From: an uncultured Oscillospiraceae bacterium
GTDB taxonomy: Bacteria; Bacillota; Clostridia; Oscillospirales; Oscillospiraceae
DNA: 13,488 nucleotides
Assembly: GCA_905233785.1 (NCBI GenBank)
Contig: CAJOCV010000066.1
Location: 1-13,488, forward strand
Reading direction: 5' to 3'
Shown here: piece after piece, positions 6,659-12,396 of the stretch
How the letters are laid out: every line of letters starts with the position of its first letter
Numbering within the stretch: position 1 is the first letter of the stretch
Notes under the pieces: generated by a model
The model's database searches: none
Told to the model about the DNA's origin: nothing
The model's input: the letters and a program-made list of their open reading frames with translations, nothing else
Translations under genes and position numbers: made by a program

Positions 6659-7733
6659 GCTCTCTCTCAAACTCCTTCATATAGGCAATCAGCGCGTCCA
6701 CGCCCTCCATGGGCATGGCGTTGTAGAGGCTTGCGCGCATCCCGCCGGTGATTCGATGACCCTTGAGGTTCACAAGCCCTCTTGCAGCCGCTCCCTTAAC
6801 AAAAGCAGCATCCAATTCTTCATTTCCCGTGCGGAAGGTCACGTTCATATCGCTGCGGCTGCCGGGCTGGGCGTGTGCTTTGTAAAGGCGGCTGTTGTCC
6901 AGAACGTCGTAGAGCTTCGCGGCTCTTGCCCGCTTGATCTCTTCCATGCCCTCGACGCCCCCCTGCTCCTTCAGCCAGTCCAGCACCAGGCCCAGCATGT
7001 AAATGCACCAGCAGGGCGGGGTGTTGAGCATGGAATCGTGCTTGACAAGGGTCTGATAGCTCATGATCTCCGGCGTATAGGGCATTTCCCTGCCGCAGAG
7101 CGCCTTGTCCAGAATCACGACGGTGAGTCCCGCGGGGGCCATGTTCTTCTGCGCCCCGGCGTAGAGGAGGCCGTAGCGGCTCACGTCCACGGGCTTGGAG
7201 AGAATGTCGGAGGACATGTCGCACACGAGCGGCGCCTTCGTCTCGGGTACATACTGCCACTCCGTGCCGTAGATGGTGTTGTTCGCGCAGTAGTAGAAGT
7301 ACTTCGCGTCGTCGGATAGCTTCAGCTCCCGCTGGGTCGGGATGCGGTCATGTCCGGTCGCGGAGGTATCCGCCGCGATGCGCACATTGCCGTACTTCTT
7401 TGCCTCCTTCGCCGCCTTGCCGGAGAAATTGCCGGTCACGGCATAGTCTGCGGCGCCGCCCTCCAGGAGGTTCATCGGGATGGACGCGAACTGCAGCGTC
7501 GCCCCGCCCTGCAGAAACAGAATCTCATGGGAATCGGGCACCCGGAGCGCGTCTTTAAGCTTCTGCTTGGCGCCGTCAAAGATCTCCTGAAACATGGGAC
7601 TTCGATGGCTCATCTCCATCACGGACATCCCGCAGCCTTGAAAATCAAGCATGTCCGCCCTTGCCCGCTCCAACACGCTTGTCGGCAGGACGCTCGGCCC
7701 CGCCGCGAAATTAAACACCTGTTCTCTTGCCAA
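6651..7733 (-). CDS. serC: Phosphoserine aminotransferase
   Basis: Second enzyme of serine synthesis: PLP-dependent transamination of 3-phosphohydroxypyruvate to O-phosphoserine with glutamate. The 360-aa length is standard. Family marks: FNFAAGPSVLP (residues 7-17), EMSHRSPMF (40-48), LFLQGGATLQF (72-82), and AGAQKNMAPAG (192-202) in which K196 is the PLP lysine; HRITGGMRASLYNAMP near the C-terminus is the phosphate-binding end. The start codon is TTG (7731-7733), supported by GAGGG (CCCTC at 7741-7745) seven bases upstream and by the absence of an earlier in-frame ATG; the next Met is residue 28, after conserved sequence. It opens the serC-serA-mtnN unit and is served by the promoter at 7769-7797. 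The rare start codon behind a very strong promoter may limit translation. Confidence 0.95.
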   Translation of the reverse strand: MAREQVFNFAAGPSVLPTSVLERARADMLDFQGCGMSVMEMSHRSPMFQEIFDGAKQKLKDALRVPDSHEILFLQGGATLQFASIPMNLLEGGAADYAVTGNFSGKAAKEAKKYGNVRIAADTSATGHDRIPTQRELKLSDDAKYFYYCANNTIYGTEWQYVPETKAPLVCDMSSDILSKPVDVSRYGLLYAGAQKNMAPAGLTVVILDKALCGREMPYTPEIMSYQTLVKHDSMLNTPPCWCIYMLGLVLDWLKEQGGVEGMEEIKRARAAKLYDVLDNSRLYKAHAQPGSRSDMNVTFRTGNEELDAAFVKGAAARGLVNLKGHRITGGMRASLYNAMPMEGVDALIAYMKEFEREHV

Positions 7734-7768
7734 GTCGATTCCCTCACTTTCGGAATTATCGCCAAAAC

Positions 7769-7797
7769 ATTATATGTTATTTTGTCGAATGTGTCAA
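7769..7797 (-). promoter_or_regulatory. Consensus sigma-A promoter of serC-serA-mtnN
   Basis: On the minus strand TTGACA (7792-7797) and TATAAT (7769-7774) are spaced by exactly 17 bp. The predicted start near 7762 gives a leader of only about 30 nt, too short for a riboswitch downstream of it. The -10 region carries the near-palindrome AACAT-TAT-ATGTT (7767-7779), which could be a repressor site; this part is speculative. Confidence 0.85.
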
Positions 7798-7812
7798 ACA
7801 GAAAAGCGTAGC

Positions 7813-7992
7813 GCGGGCAGATTTCCTGGCTATGGAAGAGCTGAGCCGGTTCACAGCGCGAGACGGCCGTCTCCGTCTTCTGCAGCGGAGGAAAAGCAGC
7901 CAGAAAAGCTGGGCAAATTCATAGAGATGTATGAATTCGCTCAGCTTTTCTTGTTTCTCATTCAATTCTACCGCCGGAGAAGCCCTGCCCGT
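7813..7992 (-). promoter_or_regulatory. Cobalamin-riboswitch-like sequence, probably degenerate or orphan
   Basis: Read on the minus strand, the 3' part resembles the conserved end of AdoCbl riboswitches: CGCGCTGTGAACCGG (about 7846-7860, compare CCGCAACTGTGAACCGG), then CTCAGCTCTTCC, then ATAGCCAGGAAATCTGCC (7815-7832, compare AAGCCAGGAxACCTGCC). Just 5' lies AGAAGACGGAG (7873-7883), which may stand for the AGAAGCCGGTG segment. CGGGCAG (7985-7991) can pair with CTGCCCG (7814-7820) as a P1-like closing stem. Against an intact riboswitch: the AAAGGGAA box is not convincing, P5 looks shortened, a 22-bp hairpin sits in the middle, and the serC promoter lies downstream, so the RNA would not be the serC leader. 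It also lies directly after pgi. The best reading is a remnant or displaced riboswitch; only the 3' motif is really supported. Confidence 0.4.
7902..7951. terminator. Bidirectional-type intrinsic terminator hairpin downstream of pgi
   Basis: A 22-nt arm (7902-7923) pairs with 7930-7951 around a 6-nt loop (GAGATG); 20 of 22 positions are Watson-Crick. The stem begins AGAAAAGCTG and ends CAGCTTTTCT, the A-rich/T-rich flanks typical of terminators working in either direction. It lies about 85 bp after the pgi stop and upstream of the serC promoter, so its likely job is to end pgi transcription. The T-tract is within the stem and is followed by TTGTTTCT on the plus strand but GGCTGCTTTT on the minus strand. 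It also falls inside the riboswitch-like stretch, where it might instead be a long P3-type arm. Confidence 0.65.
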
Positions 7993-8035
7993 CTCTGCGC
8001 GCAGCGGCCATCTGTCCGGCTCTCGGATTTGAAAA

Positions 8036-9310
8036 TCATGCGCCGGGCTTACCGAGCATGCGGAACATGTTCTTCTTATAGGCCTCCACGCCGGGCTGGT
8101 CAAAGGGATTGACGCCGGACATATAGCCGGAGAGGGCGCAGGCCAACTCAAAGAAGCAGACCATCGCGGCAAAGCCCTCCTCATTGCGCGCAGGAACGCG
8201 CACAACCATGTTGGGAACGCCGCCGGAAACATGCGCCTCTCGCACGGCGTCGGCAGCAATGTTGCACACCTCCGCCATATCGCGCCCGGCAATGTAGTTA
8301 AGGCCGTCGGCATTGGCCTCCTCAAAGGGGAAGGGGTAGGCGTTGCGGCTCTTGTCGAAACGCACGATGGTCTCCATCAGCGTGCGAGGACCCTGCTGGA
8401 TGAACTGACCCATGGAGTGCAGATCGGCGGTGAACTCCACAGAGGCGGGGAAGATGCCCTTGCCGTCCTTGCCCTCACTCTCGCCGTAGAGCTGCTTCCA
8501 CCACTCAGCCATAAAGCGGAAGCTGGGCTCGTAGCAGCCGAGAATCTCAATGCCGAAGCCCTTATTGGAAAGGTTCTGGCGGGCGGCGGCATACTGCCAT
8601 GCGGGATTCTCGGGACTTCTGAGGTCAAGCGCCTCAAACTCCTCAATGGCGGCGTTGATGACGCGCTCCACGTCGATCCCGGCCACCGCCATGGGCAGCA
8701 GCCCCACCGCGGACAGCACGCTGAAGCGGCCGCCCACATCGTCCGGCACGACGAAGCTCGGCCATCCGTGCGCGTCGGCAAGGGACTTGAGCACACCGCG
8801 CTTTGCGTCGGTGGTGGCAAAGATATGCTCATCGGCCTTATCGCCGTACTTCTTGGCCAGAAGCTCCCGGAAAATGCGGAAGGAGGCGGCGGGCTCAAGC
8901 GTAGTACCGGATTTGGAGATCACGTTCACGTCAAAGTCCTTGTCGCCAAGAAGCTCGATCGTGTCGCAAAGCGCGTCCGCGGACAGGCCGTTGCCGACGA
9001 AGAACACGCGGGGGTCATTCTTGCCGGGGATGGGCTTTAACAGCTCGATGGCGCCGCGAGCGCCGAGGTAGGAGCCGCCGATCCCGATGACCACCAGCGC
9101 CTGAGAGCGGGCGCGAATGGTCTTTGCGGCCTCAAGGATCGCGGGAAGCTCGGTTTCCTTCATGCGCCGAGGCAGCCCCAGCCAGCCGATAAAGTCATTG
9201 CCGAGGCCGCTGCCCTCGCTGAGCACCTGATGGGCATGCGCCGCCGCCGCGTAATCGGGGCCGGCACCGGTGAAGAACTTGGAAGCGCCGGAGAGATCTA
9301 CTGTTACCAT
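8036..9310 (-). CDS. pgi: Glucose-6-phosphate isomerase
   Basis: Interconverts glucose-6-phosphate and fructose-6-phosphate in the cytosol. The 424-aa length fits the short Gram-positive form (about 430-450 aa). Sugar-phosphate-binding SIS motifs are visible: IGIGGSYLGARG (residues 75-86) and ISKSGTTLEP (131-140); signature 1 DDVGGRFSVLSAVGLLP (190-206); GESEGKDGKG (276-285) with the catalytic-base Glu region; DLHSMGQF (H298); and signature 2 NPFDQPGVEAYKKN (401-414) with K412. The ATG at 9310 has AGGAGG (CCTCCT at 9319-9324) eight bases upstream. It appears monocistronic: own promoter at 9348-9375 and a strong hairpin downstream. Nothing is missing or unusual in the protein. Confidence 0.97.
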   Translation of the reverse strand: MVTVDLSGASKFFTGAGPDYAAAAHAHQVLSEGSGLGNDFIGWLGLPRRMKETELPAILEAAKTIRARSQALVVIGIGGSYLGARGAIELLKPIPGKNDPRVFFVGNGLSADALCDTIELLGDKDFDVNVISKSGTTLEPAASFRIFRELLAKKYGDKADEHIFATTDAKRGVLKSLADAHGWPSFVVPDDVGGRFSVLSAVGLLPMAVAGIDVERVINAAIEEFEALDLRSPENPAWQYAAARQNLSNKGFGIEILGCYEPSFRFMAEWWKQLYGESEGKDGKGIFPASVEFTADLHSMGQFIQQGPRTLMETIVRFDKSRNAYPFPFEEANADGLNYIAGRDMAEVCNIAADAVREAHVSGGVPNMVVRVPARNEEGFAAMVCFFELACALSGYMSGVNPFDQPGVEAYKKNMFRMLGKPGA

Positions 9311-9347
9311 AGAGTGTTCCTCCTGAATTTTTTGTCTTAACGCTTCT

Positions 9348-9375
9348 ATTATATACGATCCGACGGAAATTTCAA
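9348..9375 (-). promoter_or_regulatory. Sigma-A promoter of pgi
   Basis: On the minus strand TTGAAA (9370-9375), 16 bp, TATAAT (9348-9353). The predicted start near 9341 leaves a leader of about 30 nt containing AGGAGG. A small hairpin CCGCA-TAA-TGCGG lies just upstream at 9384-9396. Confidence 0.75.
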
Positions 9376-9433
9376 GGGCAAAACCGCATAATGCGGCAAG
9401 AGCAGATTCCGAGAAAAACCGAGTTCTGATGAT

Positions 9434-9521
9434 GGCACTTTTTCGCAGGAATACTTTGTGTATTGCAAGAAAAAGTGCCGCAGGCGTATTGTGCGGTGTT
9501 GCCCAAGCAGTTTATGGGCAA
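9434..9521. other. Hairpin-rich non-coding block between dacF and pgi
   Basis: A long stem pairs 9434-9444 with 9469-9479 (11 bp perfect, GGCACTTTTTC/GAAAAAGTGCC) and continues inward through GCA/TGC and AATAC/GTATT past a two-base bulge, closing a TTTG-like loop. A second stem pairs 9499-9505 with 9515-9521 (TTGCCCA/TGGGCAA), beginning three bases past the dacF stop. Neither is followed by a clear U-tract on the minus strand, so a normal terminator for dacF is not evident, though the structures may stop transcription or stabilise the 3' end. It may be another small dispersed repeat. Confidence 0.5.
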
Positions 9522-9524
9522 TTC

Positions 9525-10676
9525 TCACAGTCCGAGCAGACTTCCGAAGAAGCGCGTGAAGAGCGGCCAGACGCCGATTTTCGCAACGCCCTCCGCCGCG
9601 CAGACCGGCATTTGGGCGAGCGTCTCACCGCCGAGAGTGACCGTCAGCGTGCCGAGCGGCTGCCCTTCCACAACGGGAGCCGTGACGCGTTCCGGGAGCG
9701 AGAGGGCATAATCCGGCGCGGCGCTGCCCTTGGGCAGCAGCGTGGAGGACGCGCCGTCGATCCGCAGCGACACGCTGCCCGCAGTTCCGAGCTCCACCGG
9801 CAGCTGGGGCAGCGGCTCCTCCGGCTGCAGGGTGCAGAGCTCATAGCGGGAAAAGCCGTAGTTTAAAAGCGCGGTCGCGTCCGCGTTGCGGCTGTCGATG
9901 CTCTCGCCGTGCATGATGACGGCGATGTACTCGGTGCCGTTTCGCTCCGCCGTGGCCGCAAGGCAGTACATGGCGCCGCTGGTATAGCCGGTCTTGAGGC
10001 CGGTGCAGCCCTCGTACCAGTAGACCAGCTTGTTGGTGTTCGTGAGCTCAAAGCTACCGTTTCGGATGCTGTCCATCCAGATCGTGCTGTAATCCTTGAT
10101 AAGATCGTGCCGGATCAGCTCCCGGGACATGATCGCAATGTCCCGCGCCGAGCTGTAATGCTCCGCGTCCTCGAAAAGCCCGGTGCAGTTGGTGAAATGG
10201 GTGTTTTCAAGCCCCAGCTCTTCGGCTCTGGCGTTCATGCGCTCGACAAAAAGCGCCTCGGTGCCGGATACGTGCTCCGCCATGGCGACGGCGCAGTCGT
10301 TGGCGGAGGCCACGGCGATGCACTTGAGCATCTCGTGCACGCTCATCTTCTCGCCCTCCTCCAGATACACGCAGCTTCCCCCGAAGGAGGCGGCGCGGGC
10401 GCTCGCGGTCACGGTATCCTCAACGGAGAGCTTCCCCGCCTCAATGTCCTCCACAAGGAGCAGCAGGGTCATCACCTTTGTGACGCTCGCGGGCAGCCGC
10501 CGCTCGTCGGCGTTTTTCTCGTAGAGCACCTGCCCGGTCTCCTTCTCCATCAGGATGGCGCTGGGCGCGGCGATCGCAATGGCCTCGTCGCGCAGCGGCT
10601 CGAGCGCGAAGGCGCGGCAGGGGCTGAGCAAAAAGCTCAGGGTCAGGCACAGACACAGCAGTTTCGGTAATCTCAT
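9525..10676 (-). CDS. D-alanyl-D-alanine carboxypeptidase (peptidase S11, DacF/PBP5-like)
   Basis: A secreted low-molecular-weight penicillin-binding protein of 383 aa that trims the terminal D-Ala from peptidoglycan pentapeptides. The signal peptide is clear (MRLPK, hydrophobic core to about residue 19, cleavage likely after AFA at 24). Active-site motifs occur in order: SxxK in ASVTK (S64, K67), SAN at 124-126, and KTG at 228-230. The C-terminal part (about 280-365) fits the PBP5 C-terminal beta domain, and the last residues (VWPLFTRFFGSLLGL) form an amphipathic helix for membrane attachment. The ATG at 10676 is preferred over the one at 10682, because GGAGG (10683-10687) is six bases from the former and touches the latter. 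Sporulation DacF and vegetative DacA cannot be told apart here, so no symbol is given. Confidence 0.93.
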   Translation of the reverse strand: MRLPKLLCLCLTLSFLLSPCRAFALEPLRDEAIAIAAPSAILMEKETGQVLYEKNADERRLPASVTKVMTLLLLVEDIEAGKLSVEDTVTASARAASFGGSCVYLEEGEKMSVHEMLKCIAVASANDCAVAMAEHVSGTEALFVERMNARAEELGLENTHFTNCTGLFEDAEHYSSARDIAIMSRELIRHDLIKDYSTIWMDSIRNGSFELTNTNKLVYWYEGCTGLKTGYTSGAMYCLAATAERNGTEYIAVIMHGESIDSRNADATALLNYGFSRYELCTLQPEEPLPQLPVELGTAGSVSLRIDGASSTLLPKGSAAPDYALSLPERVTAPVVEGQPLGTLTVTLGGETLAQMPVCAAEGVAKIGVWPLFTRFFGSLLGL

Positions 10677-10832
10677 AGGCATCCTCCGATCCGTTTTCCT
10701 GCTGCCAGCCTATGCGCGCCCGAGGCGAGACATGCAGAGGTTGACGTAAATTATGCTCTTTCGACAGACTTCGACGTGAAACTGCACAGAGATTGGATGG
10801 TAAATCCGTAATAATTCCGTAAGTTTTGAACA

Positions 10833-10854
10833 CTTTCCACAGGGTTTTCCACAG
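10833..10854 (+). promoter_or_regulatory. Tandem DnaA-box-like motifs
   Basis: CTTTCCACAG (10833-10842) and TTTTCCACAG (10845-10854) repeat at 12-bp spacing; the second matches the DnaA box TTATCCACA at 8 of 9 positions. They are flanked by a direct repeat AGTTTTGA (10822-10829 and 10853-10860). Such pairs are typical of origin regions, but no dnaA, dnaN or other origin gene is here, so they may titrate DnaA, regulate the flanking genes, or be chance in an A/T-rich gap. Confidence 0.35.
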
Positions 10855-10959
10855 TTTTGAGTGTGTATACAGAGTTCGTTCGCGGAAGATTGGTTTACAT
10901 AATCCCGTCCTAACTTGTGTCAGTCACAGCTCCTTCCGGCCGAAAACGAAAAATAACAG

Positions 10960-10988
10960 TTGACGGATCATGCGGCGGATAGTAAAAT
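10960..10988 (+). promoter_or_regulatory. Sigma-A promoter of the AI-2E-family gene
   Basis: TTGACG (10960-10965), 17 bp, TAAAAT (10983-10988) on the plus strand. The predicted start near 10995 helps decide the translation start of the gene that follows: an ATG at 11004 would leave a 9-nt leader with no binding site, whereas 11025 has GAGGGA (11014-11019) within the transcript. Confidence 0.75.
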
Positions 10989-11024
10989 ATGGGGAACGGA
11001 TAAATGGAGAAGCGAGGGACCACG

Positions 11025-12293
11025 ATGCGCCGTCTTTTCAGATGGGATAAGAAATACCTGCACTGGGGCGTGACCGCCTTTTTGGTGATCGCCGCCGCCA
11101 TTTTGTTTTATATGGCGATGAGCTATCTTCCGGTGCTTGGGCAGGGAATCAGCAGGCTGATAACGATTTTGAGCCCCTTTGTCTGGGGGCTTGTGCTGAG
11201 CTATCTGCTCAATCCGCTGCGCAAGAGCCTGGAGGCGCGCGTCTTTACGCCGCTGAGTGTGAAGCTCTACAAGGGAAAGCAGCCGAAGAAGATGCACAGC
11301 TTTGCCCGCACCATGGCGGTGCTGGTGTCCGAGATCGTGCTGCTCGCGGTGATCGTGGCCTTGTTCTATCTGATCCTGCCGCAGTTATACAGCAGCATCG
11401 TCATGATCGTGGACAACAGCCCGACCTATATCGCCAACCTCACCGACTGGGTGCAGCAGATGCTGCAGGATTTCCCGGAGGTGGAGCGGTACATTTCCAG
11501 CTCCCTTGCCTCCTTCAACAACGACATCGTCTCCTGGGCGCGGGATACGCTGCTGCCCGGCCTGGGCAATGTGGTGAGCAACCTGACGGCGGGCGTTGCC
11601 TATGTGGTCAAGGCGGTGTATAACCTCATCATCGGCATCATCGTCTCCATCTATCTCATGAGCAATATCGAGCTTTATTCCGCCGGGGCGCGGCGTGTAT
11701 GTTACAGTCTCTTCGGCATTGAGACCGCCGAGAAGCTGCGCGACGGACTGCGCTTTACCGACAAGACCTTTATGGGCTTCATCAACGGCAAGCTCCTCGA
11801 TTCCGCGATCATCGGTCTGATCTGCTACATTGTCTGCGCGATCCTGAATATGCCCTACGCCCTGCTCGTCAGCGTGATCGTGGGGGTGACGAATGTGATC
11901 CCCTTTTTCGGCCCCTTCATCGGCGCTGTGCCCTCAGCCTTCATCATTCTGATGGTCAATCCCACGAAGGCGCTGATTTTTGTGCTCTTCATCATTGTTT
12001 TGCAGCAGGTAGACGGCAACTTCATCGGTCCGAAGATTCTGGGCAGTTCCATCGGCATCAGCGGCTTCTGGGTCATGTTCGCGATCATCCTCGGCGCGGG
12101 GCTCTTCAGCTTCTGGGGGATGCTGCTGGGTGTGCCGGTCTTCGTGCTGATCTATACGGCGATCGACAACCTCATCGTGAAAAAGCTCAAAAAAAGCGAT
12201 CTCCCGACGGAGACCGCTGATTATGTAGATTTGGAGAGCATTGACCCCGTAACGCGCGAGCCGGTCAAGCGGGCGCTGCCGGAGGAGGAATAA
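11025..12293 (+). CDS. AI-2E family (PerM/TqsA-like) membrane transporter
   Basis: A 422-aa integral membrane protein of the AI-2E exporter family (old UPF0118). Hydrophobic segments lie at about 14-34, 47-65, 95-118 and 190-213, followed by a dense C-terminal bundle from 257 to 385. The region about 120-185 between them is more polar and is probably the extracytoplasmic part. Family motifs are NVIPFFGPFIGAVPSA (290-305) and GPKILGSSIGISGFW (335-349). It ends in a charged cytosolic tail. Substrates in the family vary (AI-2 export for TqsA, Na+/H+ exchange for others), so none is assigned. The start at 11025 is chosen from the GAGGGA five bases upstream and the promoter position; ATG 11004 would add seven residues. 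It is monocistronic and convergent with the desulfurase gene. Confidence 0.9.
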   Translation: MRRLFRWDKKYLHWGVTAFLVIAAAILFYMAMSYLPVLGQGISRLITILSPFVWGLVLSYLLNPLRKSLEARVFTPLSVKLYKGKQPKKMHSFARTMAVLVSEIVLLAVIVALFYLILPQLYSSIVMIVDNSPTYIANLTDWVQQMLQDFPEVERYISSSLASFNNDIVSWARDTLLPGLGNVVSNLTAGVAYVVKAVYNLIIGIIVSIYLMSNIELYSAGARRVCYSLFGIETAEKLRDGLRFTDKTFMGFINGKLLDSAIIGLICYIVCAILNMPYALLVSVIVGVTNVIPFFGPFIGAVPSAFIILMVNPTKALIFVLFIIVLQQVDGNFIGPKILGSSIGISGFWVMFAIILGAGLFSFWGMLLGVPVFVLIYTAIDNLIVKKLKKSDLPTETADYVDLESIDPVTREPVKRALPEEE

Positions 12294-12396
12294 CAGTTTT
12301 CAGTTTTCAGAATTCAGTTTTCAGAATTCAGTTTTCAGAATTCAGTTTTCAGAAGGCGTATTATCCTGAAAACTAAAAACTGAAAACTGAAAACTA
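12294..12396. repeat. 14-bp tandem repeat with an inverted copy at a convergent gene junction
   Basis: Starting at the base after the transporter stop, CAGTTTT (12294-12300) is followed by three exact copies of CAGTTTTCAGAATT (12301-12314, 12315-12328, 12329-12342) and a partial fourth (12343-12352). After AAGGCGTATTATC come inverted units CTGAAAACT/ACTGAAAACTGAAAACTA (12366-12396). The outer arms 12295-12310 and 12380-12395 pair perfectly over 16 bp. The element runs into the stop codon of the desulfurase gene (12394-12396). It could act as a bidirectional terminator, with alternative pairing registers offered by the repeated units. The copy number suggests slippage or repeated duplication. 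No transposase is present. Confidence 0.85.

Larger units (their letters stand above)
10677..11024. other. 348-bp divergent intergenic region with direct repeats and DnaA-box-like motifs
   Basis: Separates the minus-strand carboxypeptidase gene from the plus-strand AI-2E-family gene. From left to right it holds: the GGAGG of the carboxypeptidase gene; a possible minus-strand -10 CATAAT (10750-10755) with no good -35; direct repeats TTCGAC at 10760-10765 and 10770-10775, one helical turn apart, where the -35 would lie; the CTTTCCACAG/TTTTCCACAG pair (10833-10854); and the plus-strand promoter (10960-10988). No ORF with a convincing start, tRNA fold or known riboswitch was seen in it. Confidence 0.6.

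Noticed and set aside
7762..7812. serC regulated by the cobalamin-like riboswitch
   Set aside because: The TTGACA-N17-TATAAT promoter lies between the element and serC, so serC transcripts from it would not contain the RNA.
10645..10682. Start of the carboxypeptidase gene at 10682
   Set aside because: The GGAGG touches that ATG with no spacer, while the next in-frame ATG at 10676 has a normal 6-nt spacing and leaves an intact signal peptide.
4815..12293. MtnN (Pfs) plus AI-2E-family protein read as an AI-2 quorum-sensing module
   Set aside because: The genes are 5 kb apart on opposite strands in separate units, there is no luxS in view, and most AI-2E-family proteins have no demonstrated AI-2 transport.
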